Shown here: positions 28,183-35,992 of the stretch, piece after piece | How the letters are laid out: each line of letters begins with the position of its first letter | Position numbering within the stretch: position 1 is the stretch's first letter | Position numbers and translations under genes: made by a program | Notes under the pieces: model-generated | Database searches by the model: none | What the model saw: only the letters and a program-made list of their open reading frames with translations | Told to the model about the DNA's origin: nothing | Assembly: GCA_025363755.1 (NCBI GenBank) | Contig: JANYLQ010000001.1 | Coordinates: 46,364-110,363 of the forward strand | Length of the DNA: 64,000 nucleotides | Source of the DNA: Hyphomicrobiales bacterium | GTDB lineage: Bacteria > Pseudomonadota > Alphaproteobacteria > Rhizobiales > Aestuariivirgaceae | Direction of reading: 5' to 3'

Positions 28183-28798
28183 CAAATTAAAAACCCAACA
28201 ATTGTTGAAATCATTGCTCATTCTCGCCTCAACCAGCCACACTCGAAAAAGCCTTTTAACGAAAGCCGGCGTTGTATTTGAGGCTATGTCTCCTACTATC
28301 AATGAAGCCAAACTCCAAACGCAACTCAAAGATCAAAACCTAACTTCAATGGCCCAGCATTTGGCCGACGCCAAAGCAATTTCCATTTCGGTACTTCATC
28401 CTCAGACCTTTATAATCGGCGCTGACCAAACCCTTGTCTGCGATAACGTAATCTACCACAAACCCACAAGCCAAATTGTAGCAAAACAACAACTGCAAAA
28501 ATTAAAAAGCAAGACACACCAACTTAATTCGGCACTGAGCTGCGCGCTCAACGGAGAAGTAATCTGGCAATTTCAAGATCAGGCCGAACTTTCAATGAGA
28601 TCATTCACTGATGAATTTCTCAAAAACTATTTAGACAGAGCAGGAGATGATATCTTAAGTTCGGTCGGGGCTTACAAACTTGAAGGCTTGGGCATACAAT
28701 TGTTTGAAGAAATTAAAGGCGATTATTTCACGATTCTGGGCTTTCCACTTCCAGCACTTATGAAATTCCTACGGACAAGAGGCTTATTACCCTCATGA
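28175..28798 (+). CDS. maf: Maf family nucleotide pyrophosphatase
   Basis: Hydrolyses non-canonical or methylated NTPs. Up to 207 residues. LILASTSHTRKSLL is the family opening and GADQTLV the conserved acidic motif. The start is unsettled: TTG at 28175 overlaps a CtrA box, and TTG at 28202, nearer the homologous region, is equally possible. First gene right of oriC; overlaps aroE by 4 bp. Confidence 0.9.
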   Translation: MINKLKTQQLLKSLLILASTSHTRKSLLTKAGVVFEAMSPTINEAKLQTQLKDQNLTSMAQHLADAKAISISVLHPQTFIIGADQTLVCDNVIYHKPTSQIVAKQQLQKLKSKTHQLNSALSCALNGEVIWQFQDQAELSMRSFTDEFLKNYLDRAGDDILSSVGAYKLEGLGIQLFEEIKGDYFTILGFPLPALMKFLRTRGLLPS

Positions 28799-29634
28799 AA
28801 AAAGCTTGTGTCATCGGCTGGCCCATAAAACATTCAAGGTCGCCATTGATTCATAACTACTGGCTGAAACAACTGCAAATCGACGGTCTCTACGAACGTG
28901 TTGCGGTTGAACCAAACGATTTGCCAGGTTTTATTCGAAATCTCAAACAGAATGGCTATCAAGGCTGCAACGTGACGATCCCTCATAAGGAAGCAGCCCT
29001 CTCCGCGGTCGACATCTATGACCAAATCGTGCGGGAGACACGTTCGTTGAACACGATATTTTTAATCGATGATAAAATCCATGGGACCTCTACAGACGGT
29101 CAGGGTTTCCTGAACAACATTTTATCATATTACCCAGACTACCAAATACAGGGCAAAACGATTTTCATGATAGGCGCAGGCGGCTCAGCAAAAGCAATTT
29201 GCCAAAAATTACTCGAAGAAAAAGCAGAAACAATCTGGATTCTGAACCGCACTCTTGAGCGAGCGCTTGAACTACAACAATCATTTGGTAGCAAAATCCA
29301 GATAGTTCATCCAAACGAAATTCACCATCACCTCAAAACCTCAGACATGCTCATCAATTCAACGTCGCAAGGTATGATCAGTCAACCTCCGTTGGAGATT
29401 GAAATCGATAATCTTCCAAAGCACGCTTTAGTCGCCGATATTGTCTATGTGCCACTCAAGACCAAACTCATCACAAAGGCCGAATCTCTCGGGCTGAAAG
29501 TTGTTCCAGGACTTGGCATGTTGCTGCATCAGGCGGTTGAAGGTTTCCAACATTGGTTTGGTGTGAGGCCAGAAGTCAGCCAACAACTTTATGATCTCGT
29601 GGCGTATGATATCGCTATGGAACAATCAAAGTGA
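28795..29634 (+). CDS. aroE: Shikimate dehydrogenase
   Basis: NADPH reduction of 3-dehydroshikimate in aromatic amino-acid synthesis. 279 residues. The opening VIGWPIKHSRSPLIHNYWL, the catalytic Lys in NVTIPHKEAAL, the Asp in STDGQGF and the nucleotide loop GAGGSAKA are all present. Sits in the maf-aroE-coaE-dnaQ string with ATGA-type overlaps. Confidence 0.97.
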   Translation: MKKACVIGWPIKHSRSPLIHNYWLKQLQIDGLYERVAVEPNDLPGFIRNLKQNGYQGCNVTIPHKEAALSAVDIYDQIVRETRSLNTIFLIDDKIHGTSTDGQGFLNNILSYYPDYQIQGKTIFMIGAGGSAKAICQKLLEEKAETIWILNRTLERALELQQSFGSKIQIVHPNEIHHHLKTSDMLINSTSQGMISQPPLEIEIDNLPKHALVADIVYVPLKTKLITKAESLGLKVVPGLGMLLHQAVEGFQHWFGVRPEVSQQLYDLVAYDIAMEQSK

Positions 29635-30212
29635 AAGTCATCGGTCTCACCGGCGGCATCGCGGCGGGCAAGTCGGAAGCTGCAAAAATAATTCGCCAGC
29701 TCAATATTCCAGTTTTTGATACAGATGCAGCTGTTCACGAAATTTATAATAATGGCTTAGGTGCAAAACATCTAAGGGAGTTGTTCCCCGATGCAATTGA
29801 CGGTGATAGAGTCGTTCGCAATAAACTGTATGAACTCGTTACCAAACAACCCGGGCTTTTCAAACAACTCGAATTAATAATTCATCCCTTGGTGCGCAAA
29901 AGCGAAAATGATTTTCTCTTTGCATTGAGAAGCACAAATCACCAGATAGCCGTTATTGATTCTCCACTTCTTATTGAAACAGGTCATCATAAGGATATGG
30001 ATGCAACAATTTTGATTGAAGCACTCCCTGAAATTCAAAAGAGTAGGGCAATGCTGAGGCCTGGAATGACCGACGAAAAATTCAGATTGATTATTGCAAA
30101 ACAAATGCCATCAACAGAAAAGCGAAAACACAGCACGTATATTGTCAAAAATAATGGCGACCTCACCGATTTAGAAAATCAGATACGACACATTTTTGTG
30201 GAGCTCATTTGA
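29631..30212 (+). CDS. coaE: Dephospho-CoA kinase
   Basis: Last step of coenzyme A synthesis. 193 residues from GTG 29631, with P-loop GLTGGIAAGKS at 5-15 and the DTDAAVHEIY segment. IDSPLLIETGH is the lid-adjacent block. Overlaps aroE by 4 bp; dnaQ starts at the base after its stop. Confidence 0.96.
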   Translation: MKVIGLTGGIAAGKSEAAKIIRQLNIPVFDTDAAVHEIYNNGLGAKHLRELFPDAIDGDRVVRNKLYELVTKQPGLFKQLELIIHPLVRKSENDFLFALRSTNHQIAVIDSPLLIETGHHKDMDATILIEALPEIQKSRAMLRPGMTDEKFRLIIAKQMPSTEKRKHSTYIVKNNGDLTDLENQIRHIFVELI

Positions 30213-30905
30213 ATGCGCGAGATTATCCTCGATACGGAAACCACTGGTCTTTCGCCCCAAGACGGCCACCGCCTTGTTGAAATTGGAGCTGTCGAACTTT
30301 TCAATCACCTGCCTACTGGTAAAACGTTCCAACTCTATCTAAATCCAGAACGCGACATGCCCAGTGAAGCTGAAGCCGTGCACGGGCTTTCCTCGGCCTT
30401 CCTGAAAGATAAACCAACCTTTAAAACCAAAGCGGGGGAATTTATCGACTTCATCGAACAATCTGTCCTCATTATCCATAATGCCAGCTTCGATATGGGT
30501 TTTATAAACGCCGAACTTAAAAGCGCAGGCCTTGAGATGATAGGCAGCGAACGGGTGATCGACACCCTGCAATTGGCGCGTCGCAAACACCCCATGGGAC
30601 CAAACAGTTTAGATGCGCTCTGCAGACGCTACGGAATCGATAATACTAAACGTACCAAACACGGCGCATTGATGGATGCTGAACTGTTGGCCGAAGTTTA
30701 TCTTGAACTGATTGGTGGCCGTCAAACAGCTATGACCCTTCAAGCCGAAGCAAAACCAAAAACCAAGTTAGCGGTAAGTCAGACAAGTCATACTAAAATG
30801 AGGCCTCAAGCTTTGCTAGTTAGACTTACCGAAGAAGAGCTTGCCTCTCACATTCAGATCTTAACAGAACTTGGTGAAGAAGCAATCTGGAGTAAGCCGT
30901 ATTAG
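30213..30905 (+). CDS. dnaQ: DNA polymerase III epsilon subunit
   Basis: 3'-5' proofreading exonuclease. 230 residues with Exo I DTETTGL, Exo II HNASFDMGFI and Exo III-epsilon HGALMDAELLAEVY. The C-terminal stretch is the alpha-subunit binding tail. The end overlaps the convergent secB by 4 bp. Confidence 0.96.
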   Translation: MREIILDTETTGLSPQDGHRLVEIGAVELFNHLPTGKTFQLYLNPERDMPSEAEAVHGLSSAFLKDKPTFKTKAGEFIDFIEQSVLIIHNASFDMGFINAELKSAGLEMIGSERVIDTLQLARRKHPMGPNSLDALCRRYGIDNTKRTKHGALMDAELLAEVYLELIGGRQTAMTLQAEAKPKTKLAVSQTSHTKMRPQALLVRLTEEELASHIQILTELGEEAIWSKPY

Positions 30906-31489
30906 GCTTGCGCTGTCGCCTGTTGTTGCTGCAATCGTCTTTGATACATTACGGTGAAGTCAATGGGATCAAGCATCAGCGGTGGGAAGCCTCCATTGCG
31001 GGTTGCATCAGCCAAGATTTGCCGTGCAAATGGAAACAGCATGCGTGGGCATTCAATTAATACTGCTGGATGCAACAAATTAGCTGGAAAATTTTCAAGC
31101 CTGAACATGCCTGCATAAAGCAGATCAGCCGCAAAAATGACTTTTCCGTCAGCTGTTGCCTTAGCATCAAGATGAAGCTCAACTTCGAAATCAGCTGGGC
31201 CTAAGTTGCGTGCATTCACATTTACTGAAATATTGATGTCGGGCTGTTGTTGTTGCGGCGCCAACGAGAGGGGCGCATTAGGATTTTCGAAGCTCAAATC
31301 CTTCAAATATTGGCCAAGAATTTTCAGTGATGGTTGTTGTCCAGGTGTAGGTTCAGGAGCAGTGAGCGTTGCAGTGGAAACCTTTGGCTCAATTTTCGGT
31401 GCCTTTTGATTTTGAACCGGAACAGCCTTACTACTGGTTGAAGCCTTTGCCGGTGCTTTACGGGGAGCAGTTTTAAGCGTTTTTGCCAT
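30902..31489 (-). CDS. secB: Protein-export chaperone SecB with Ala/Pro/Lys-rich N-terminal extension
   Basis: Tetrameric cytosolic chaperone delivering preproteins to SecA. The conserved core begins near SLKILGQYLKDLSFENPNAP (about residue 54) and runs to YQRRLQQ. The first ~53 residues form a low-complexity Lys/Ala/Pro/Ser tail not found in typical ~160-residue SecBs. An internal start is possible but no good ATG precedes the core, and the ATG at 31489 opens naturally with MAKTLKTAP. Confidence 0.93.
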   Translation of the reverse strand: MAKTLKTAPRKAPAKASTSSKAVPVQNQKAPKIEPKVSTATLTAPEPTPGQQPSLKILGQYLKDLSFENPNAPLSLAPQQQQPDINISVNVNARNLGPADFEVELHLDAKATADGKVIFAADLLYAGMFRLENFPANLLHPAVLIECPRMLFPFARQILADATRNGGFPPLMLDPIDFTVMYQRRLQQQQATAQA

Positions 31490-31650
31490 CTTTGCCTCTG
31501 ATTTTAGATCTCCTATAGAAGATCCCTCAATGGCAGTTGGCTAACATGAAGCACGCTAAGCCGCAAGAGTCACTCAAGCGGCATTGGCAGGCACTAATAA
31601 ACCCCTATATAGGAAGCACCGCTTCGTTGTACCTATGAAAATGGAAAAAT

Positions 31651-32337
31651 ATGGAAGTTCTATTTGATCCTATCAATTTTATTCTCTTGATCGCAGCAAT
31701 CACAATCCTGTGGTGGCTCAAGTCAGTTTTGGGACAGCGCACAGGTCTCGAGCGAACCAGCAAACAAATTGAAATAATCCCGCCCAACTCTAAACTGAAC
31801 ACGCAGCAGGATAGACCGATCAAAACCATAGCTGAAGATTGGACACAATATGCTGAGCCGGGCAGTACATTAAGCTCGGGTTTAGAAACGCTTAGGAAAG
31901 TGCAGCCTGAATTTAGTTTAAGGCATTTTCTCGATGGTGCAAAATCAGCTCACGAAATGATTTTAGTGGCGTTTTCCAAAGGAGACAAAAAGTCACTTAA
32001 GCCACTCTTGAGCCAAGCAGTTTATGATTCGTTTGAAAGGGCAATCGACTCGGACAATGCAGCCCGCAACACAAAAATATTTAAATTTGTCGGCATCAAT
32101 TCAGCAAAGCTTTATTCTGCCGAAGTTGAAAAAAAATCCATGGCTCTCGGTATTAAATTTGAAAGCGAAATTATTTCAGCCACGCTAAACGAGAACAAAG
32201 AAGTTGTCTCGGGTGACGAGAAAGCGGTCAGCACCTTAAAAGAATGTTGGATATTCGAACGTGATCTCAATTCAAAAGATCCCAATTGGATTTTGGCTGC
32301 TACGCAAGATTCTACAGCTATTGAGCCGAACCCATGA
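31651..32337 (+). CDS. Tim44/TimA-like inner-membrane protein
   Basis: 228 residues: one N-terminal membrane helix (about 8-24), a variable linker, and a Tim44-like C-terminal domain with FLDGAKSAHEMILVAFSKGDKKSLKPLLS. Alphaproteobacterial members are relatives of mitochondrial Tim44. The cellular role is not settled. It overlaps mltA by 4 bp, as is standard in this lineage. Confidence 0.88.
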   Translation: MEVLFDPINFILLIAAITILWWLKSVLGQRTGLERTSKQIEIIPPNSKLNTQQDRPIKTIAEDWTQYAEPGSTLSSGLETLRKVQPEFSLRHFLDGAKSAHEMILVAFSKGDKKSLKPLLSQAVYDSFERAIDSDNAARNTKIFKFVGINSAKLYSAEVEKKSMALGIKFESEIISATLNENKEVVSGDEKAVSTLKECWIFERDLNSKDPNWILAATQDSTAIEPNP

Positions 32338-33443
32338 ATCTCGATTCTAGGATGGTTTTAAATCAAACATCTTTTTTAAACATCCAAGGATGGGCCAGCG
32401 ATGATCATGCGGCAGCATTGGCGACGTTCAGACGATCGTTTAATGAAATACGAGAAACTGCTCACGGATTCAAACGTGAAGCTTTGTTTGGCGGCACGTT
32501 AGAAGATTGGCTTGCGATTTCTGAAACGGCTTTTGATACAACCGATGCACGCCAATTTTTTGAAACTCATTTCACCCCTTGCCAAGTTCGGGATACTATT
32601 CGTCCCGAGGGCCTGTTCACAGGGTATTATGAACCAGAAGCTGAAGGCAGCCGAACTCAAACCGCAGAGTATCAAGTTCCAATCTATCGCAAACCACCTG
32701 AACTTGTGGCGCTTGGCGCTGAAAGCCAAAAGACCACGGGGCTTGCCTATGGTGTAATCAAGAACGGCAATGCCGAAGGTTTCTATACGCGTAAACAAAT
32801 TGAACACGGGGCTCTTGCAGACCGAGAGCTTGAAATCGTTTGGCTCAAAAGCTGGGTCGATGCATTTTTTATTCATATCCAGGGCTCAGGTCGGGTTCTC
32901 TTGGAAGATGGTCAGATAGTCAGACTGGCCTATGCTGGCAAGAATGGCCATCCCTATACTGGCATTGGTGGTGTGCTTCTAAAGCGCGGCGTTGCAACGG
33001 CTGAAACCATGTCGATGCAAGTTCTCAGAGAGTGGATGGCTTTGCACCCTGATGAAGGCAGAGATCTAATGTGGAACAATAACTCGTTTATTTTCTTCCG
33101 TGACATTGAAGTGCCTCACGCTGCGTTGGGTGCTTTGGGTGCTCAACAAGTTCACCTCACCCCCTGTAGAAGTTTAGCCGTTGACCGCTCAATCTGGATG
33201 TTTGGAACGCCGATCTGGCTCGATACGATGACTCCCCCCGAATCTCCAAAAGGCTCACAGCCCTTCCGCCACCTAATGATTGCCCAGGATACCGGTACAG
33301 CCATAAGAGGTTATGTAAGAGGAGACGTTTATTGGGGCTGGGGTGACGACGCAGCACTGATCGCAGGAAACATGAAGAGCCCGGGCCGTATAATCGCGCT
33401 GCTTCCAAATGCTTTGGCCAAAAAGCTGGTGCAAAAATTATGA
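32334..33443 (+). CDS. mltA: Lytic murein transglycosylase A
   Basis: Cleaves the glycan strand with formation of 1,6-anhydroMurNAc. 369 residues. LFTGYYEPEAEGSRT and the C-terminal 3D-domain segment AQDTGTAIRGYVRGDVYWGWGD are hallmarks. No lipobox or clear signal peptide is visible from the ATG at 32334, which is odd for a periplasmic enzyme. Middle gene of the Tim44-mltA-smr-XRE string. Confidence 0.94.
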   Translation: MNLDSRMVLNQTSFLNIQGWASDDHAAALATFRRSFNEIRETAHGFKREALFGGTLEDWLAISETAFDTTDARQFFETHFTPCQVRDTIRPEGLFTGYYEPEAEGSRTQTAEYQVPIYRKPPELVALGAESQKTTGLAYGVIKNGNAEGFYTRKQIEHGALADRELEIVWLKSWVDAFFIHIQGSGRVLLEDGQIVRLAYAGKNGHPYTGIGGVLLKRGVATAETMSMQVLREWMALHPDEGRDLMWNNNSFIFFRDIEVPHAALGALGAQQVHLTPCRSLAVDRSIWMFGTPIWLDTMTPPESPKGSQPFRHLMIAQDTGTAIRGYVRGDVYWGWGDDAALIAGNMKSPGRIIALLPNALAKKLVQKL

Positions 33444-34033
33444 CTCGCAGAAACATCGGCGTGCCAGATCTCGATTTGTGGGATGAGGTGAAAAAAGCAG
33501 TCAGCCCGCTGGGCAGGCGCAAGGCTATGAAAACAAAACCGCGGCTGATTGAAGTATTGAAGCCAGTGCTCCACGCCTCCCGCGTCGAAATTTATCCCAG
33601 CACTTTCGCTTTGCCCAAGAACATGCCGACAATTCACCCGCCTGCCATATCAAGCTTTGATCGCCGCACTGCACAGCGCCTGGGTCGTGGCACTGTGGAA
33701 CCGGAATCAAGAATTGATCTTCACGGCGAGAATTTAGAGACTGCGAGATTTGCGCTGTTAAATTTCATTTCCCGCCAACGTCAGTTTGGAAATAGATTAG
33801 TTCTAGTAATAACAGGAAAAGGCTCATCACCTTTTGCGAGGCACACTTTGCATGGGCATAGCCATTTTCACACACCTGAGCGCGAAGGAAAATTACGCCG
33901 TGAAGTTCCGATTTGGTTTCACGATGTTGAATTCCGCAAACATATTATTGGCTTTCAACCAGCGCATCCCCGCCATGGCGGCGGCGGTGCATTTTATGTC
34001 AAGCTCCGCAGGACAACTGGCGAGTTCGAATGA
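33440..34033 (+). CDS. Smr domain protein
   Basis: 197 residues. A disordered N-terminal half precedes the small MutS-related domain with RIDLHGENLETARFALLNFI and VLVITGKG. Such domains act as nucleases on DNA or RNA, recently tied to ribosome rescue in SmrB. Overlaps mltA and the XRE gene by 4 bp each. Confidence 0.92.
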   Translation: MTRRNIGVPDLDLWDEVKKAVSPLGRRKAMKTKPRLIEVLKPVLHASRVEIYPSTFALPKNMPTIHPPAISSFDRRTAQRLGRGTVEPESRIDLHGENLETARFALLNFISRQRQFGNRLVLVITGKGSSPFARHTLHGHSHFHTPEREGKLRREVPIWFHDVEFRKHIIGFQPAHPRHGGGGAFYVKLRRTTGEFE

Positions 34034-34389
34034 CACCGTTCGGTGCCAAATTGAGGGAGCTGCGCAAGTTACGCAACCTGACTTTGGCTGAAATGGCCAA
34101 AGCCATAAATGTTTCAAGTGCTTACCTTTCTGCTTTAGAGCACGGCAAACGTGGGCGGCCATCTTGGCATCTGGTCCAAGCGATTATTTCATACCTGAAC
34201 ATCATTTGGGACGAAGCTGAAGAGTTGATACGTCTTTCCCGCGTTTCGCATCCGCGAATTACCATAGACACGTCTGGTCTCGAACCCGAAGCAACTGAAT
34301 TAGCCAATCAACTTGCAAAAACCATAGGTAAAATTGAGCCAAGCTTGATCCGCGAAATCCTGAAACTCATAAAATCAAAGCCTAATTAA
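34030..34389 (+). CDS. XRE-family helix-turn-helix regulator
   Basis: 119 residues. A Cro/CI-type HTH (LRELRKLRNLTLAEMAKAINVSSAYLSALEHGKRG) is followed by a short helical tail. It closes the Tim44-mltA-smr operon, where this family is often found. Targets are unknown. Confidence 0.9.
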   Translation: MTPFGAKLRELRKLRNLTLAEMAKAINVSSAYLSALEHGKRGRPSWHLVQAIISYLNIIWDEAEELIRLSRVSHPRITIDTSGLEPEATELANQLAKTIGKIEPSLIREILKLIKSKPN

Positions 34390-34391
34390 GT

Positions 34392-34411
34392 ATATAAAGA
34401 TATCTTTATAT
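34392..34411. promoter_or_regulatory. Perfect 20-bp palindrome, putative SahR-type operator of ahcY
   Basis: ATATAAAGATATCTTTATAT is a perfect inverted repeat 73 bp before ahcY. ArsR-family SAH-responsive repressors bind AT-rich palindromes upstream of ahcY and methionine-cycle genes. This motif fits what I remember of that class but no comparison was made. Confidence 0.7.
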
Positions 34412-34484
34412 GGTTCTTGCAGCCCAAATTCTTTCATGCTATCGGCAGCCATCCAAAGGATATTTAAATTATCAGGAGACTACT

Positions 34485-35891
34485 ATGGCTGCATTCTCAG
34501 ACTACATCGTAAAAGATATCAAACTCGCCGATTGGGGTCGCAAAGAGCTTGATATGGCCGAAATGGAAATGCCGGGCTTGATGTCGACCCGTACAGAGTT
34601 TGAAAATGCGCAGCCTTTGAAGGGTGCGCGAATTTCGGGCTCCTTGCACATGACGATCCAGACGGCAGTGTTGATCGAAACTTTGAAACATCTTGGCGCT
34701 GATATCCGTTGGGCTTCCTGCAATATTTTCTCAACACAAGATCACGCCGCCGCTGCCATTGCAGCCTCAGGCATTCCAGTATTTGCCGTCAAAGGTGAAT
34801 CTTTGAAAGAATATTGGGAATACACAGCGAAAATATTCGAATGGCCCGATCATCAACCATCTAACATGATACTAGACGACGGCGGTGACGCGACGCTTTA
34901 CATTTTGCTCGGTGAAAAAGCTGAAAAAAATCCAGCGCTGATTGCAAAACCAACCAGCGAAGAAGAAGAGTATCTGTATGCTGAAATTGCCAAGCGCATC
35001 AAGAATCAACCAGGTTGGTTTGCAAAACAACGCGCCGCAATTATTGGTGTAACTGAAGAAACCACAACGGGTGTTCACCGTCTCTACGAAATTCAGAAAA
35101 AAGGTGAGCTGCCCTTCCCAGCAATCAATGTGAACGATTCAGTCACCAAATCCAAATTTGATAATAAATACGGCTGCCGCGAATCATTAGTTGATGCAAT
35201 CCGTCGCGGCACTGACGTGATGATGGCTGGTAAAATTGCCGTCGTCTGTGGATATGGTGATGTGGGCAAAGGCTCGGCCGATTCCCTTCGTGGTGCCGGT
35301 GCCAGAGTAATCGTCACTGAAGTTGATCCAATCTGTGCGCTCCAAGCGGCCATGGACGGCTATGATGTGCAAACCTTGCAAGATGCACTGCCAACTGCCG
35401 ATATCTATGTAACGGCGACAGGTAATAAAGACGTTATCACCGTTGATGATATGCGCCTCATGAAAGACATGGCAATTGTCTGCAATATCGGTCACTTCGA
35501 CAATGAAATTGAAGTTGCTCAGCTGAAGAATTTCAAATGGACGAATGTAAAACCACAAGTTGACATCATTCAATTCCCGAAAGGTAACCGCATTATCCTT
35601 CTATCTGAAGGTCGCCTTGTAAATCTCGGCAACGCCACAGGCCACCCAAGCTTCGTGATGTCAGCGTCCTTTACCAACCAAACATTGGCGCAGATCGAGC
35701 TCTACACCAACAAAGGCAATGGTAAATACCAGAATGAAGTTTATGTTCTCCCCAAGCATCTGGATGAAAAAGTCGCCAGACTTCACCTTGGCAAACTCGG
35801 TGTTAAACTCACAACGCTGAAGCCTGAACAAGCCAGCTATATCGGCGTGACCCAAAATGGTCCGTTCAAGAAAGAAACATACCGCTATTAA
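34485..35891 (+). CDS. ahcY: Adenosylhomocysteinase
   Basis: Reversible NAD-dependent hydrolysis of S-adenosylhomocysteine, closing the methyl cycle. 468 residues from the ATG at 34485, which has AGGAGA 5 bp upstream; a frame open from 34410 adds 25 unrelated residues and passes through the palindrome. NAD-binding [11 protein letters not shown], substrate TATGNKD and C-terminal KKETYRY are canonical. Confidence 0.98.
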   Translation: MAAFSDYIVKDIKLADWGRKELDMAEMEMPGLMSTRTEFENAQPLKGARISGSLHMTIQTAVLIETLKHLGADIRWASCNIFSTQDHAAAAIAASGIPVFAVKGESLKEYWEYTAKIFEWPDHQPSNMILDDGGDATLYILLGEKAEKNPALIAKPTSEEEEYLYAEIAKRIKNQPGWFAKQRAAIIGVTEETTTGVHRLYEIQKKGELPFPAINVNDSVTKSKFDNKYGCRESLVDAIRRGTDVMMAGKIAVVCGYGDVGKGSADSLRGAGARVIVTEVDPICALQAAMDGYDVQTLQDALPTADIYVTATGNKDVITVDDMRLMKDMAIVCNIGHFDNEIEVAQLKNFKWTNVKPQVDIIQFPKGNRIILLSEGRLVNLGNATGHPSFVMSASFTNQTLAQIELYTNKGNGKYQNEVYVLPKHLDEKVARLHLGKLGVKLTTLKPEQASYIGVTQNGPFKKETYRY

Positions 35892-35912
35892 AAGGTAAAA
35901 GATCTCCAATAG

Positions 35913-35958
35913 AAAGCCTGCTTTTGGAAAGAACACGGATTCCCGAAGCAGGCTTTTT
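35913..35958 (+). terminator. Terminator after ahcY
   Basis: An 11-bp inverted repeat AAAGCCTGCTT/AAGCAGGCTTT with a 22-nt loop and a T run of five following the stem. Confidence 0.85.
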
Positions 35959-35992
35959 ACGTCTATATCTTGGCCGGGCAGGGGCGTGATTC

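Noticed and set aside
34390..34484. SAH riboswitch before ahcY
   Set aside because: The 95-bp leader lacks room for the conserved SAH-riboswitch core and is dominated by an AT palindrome.
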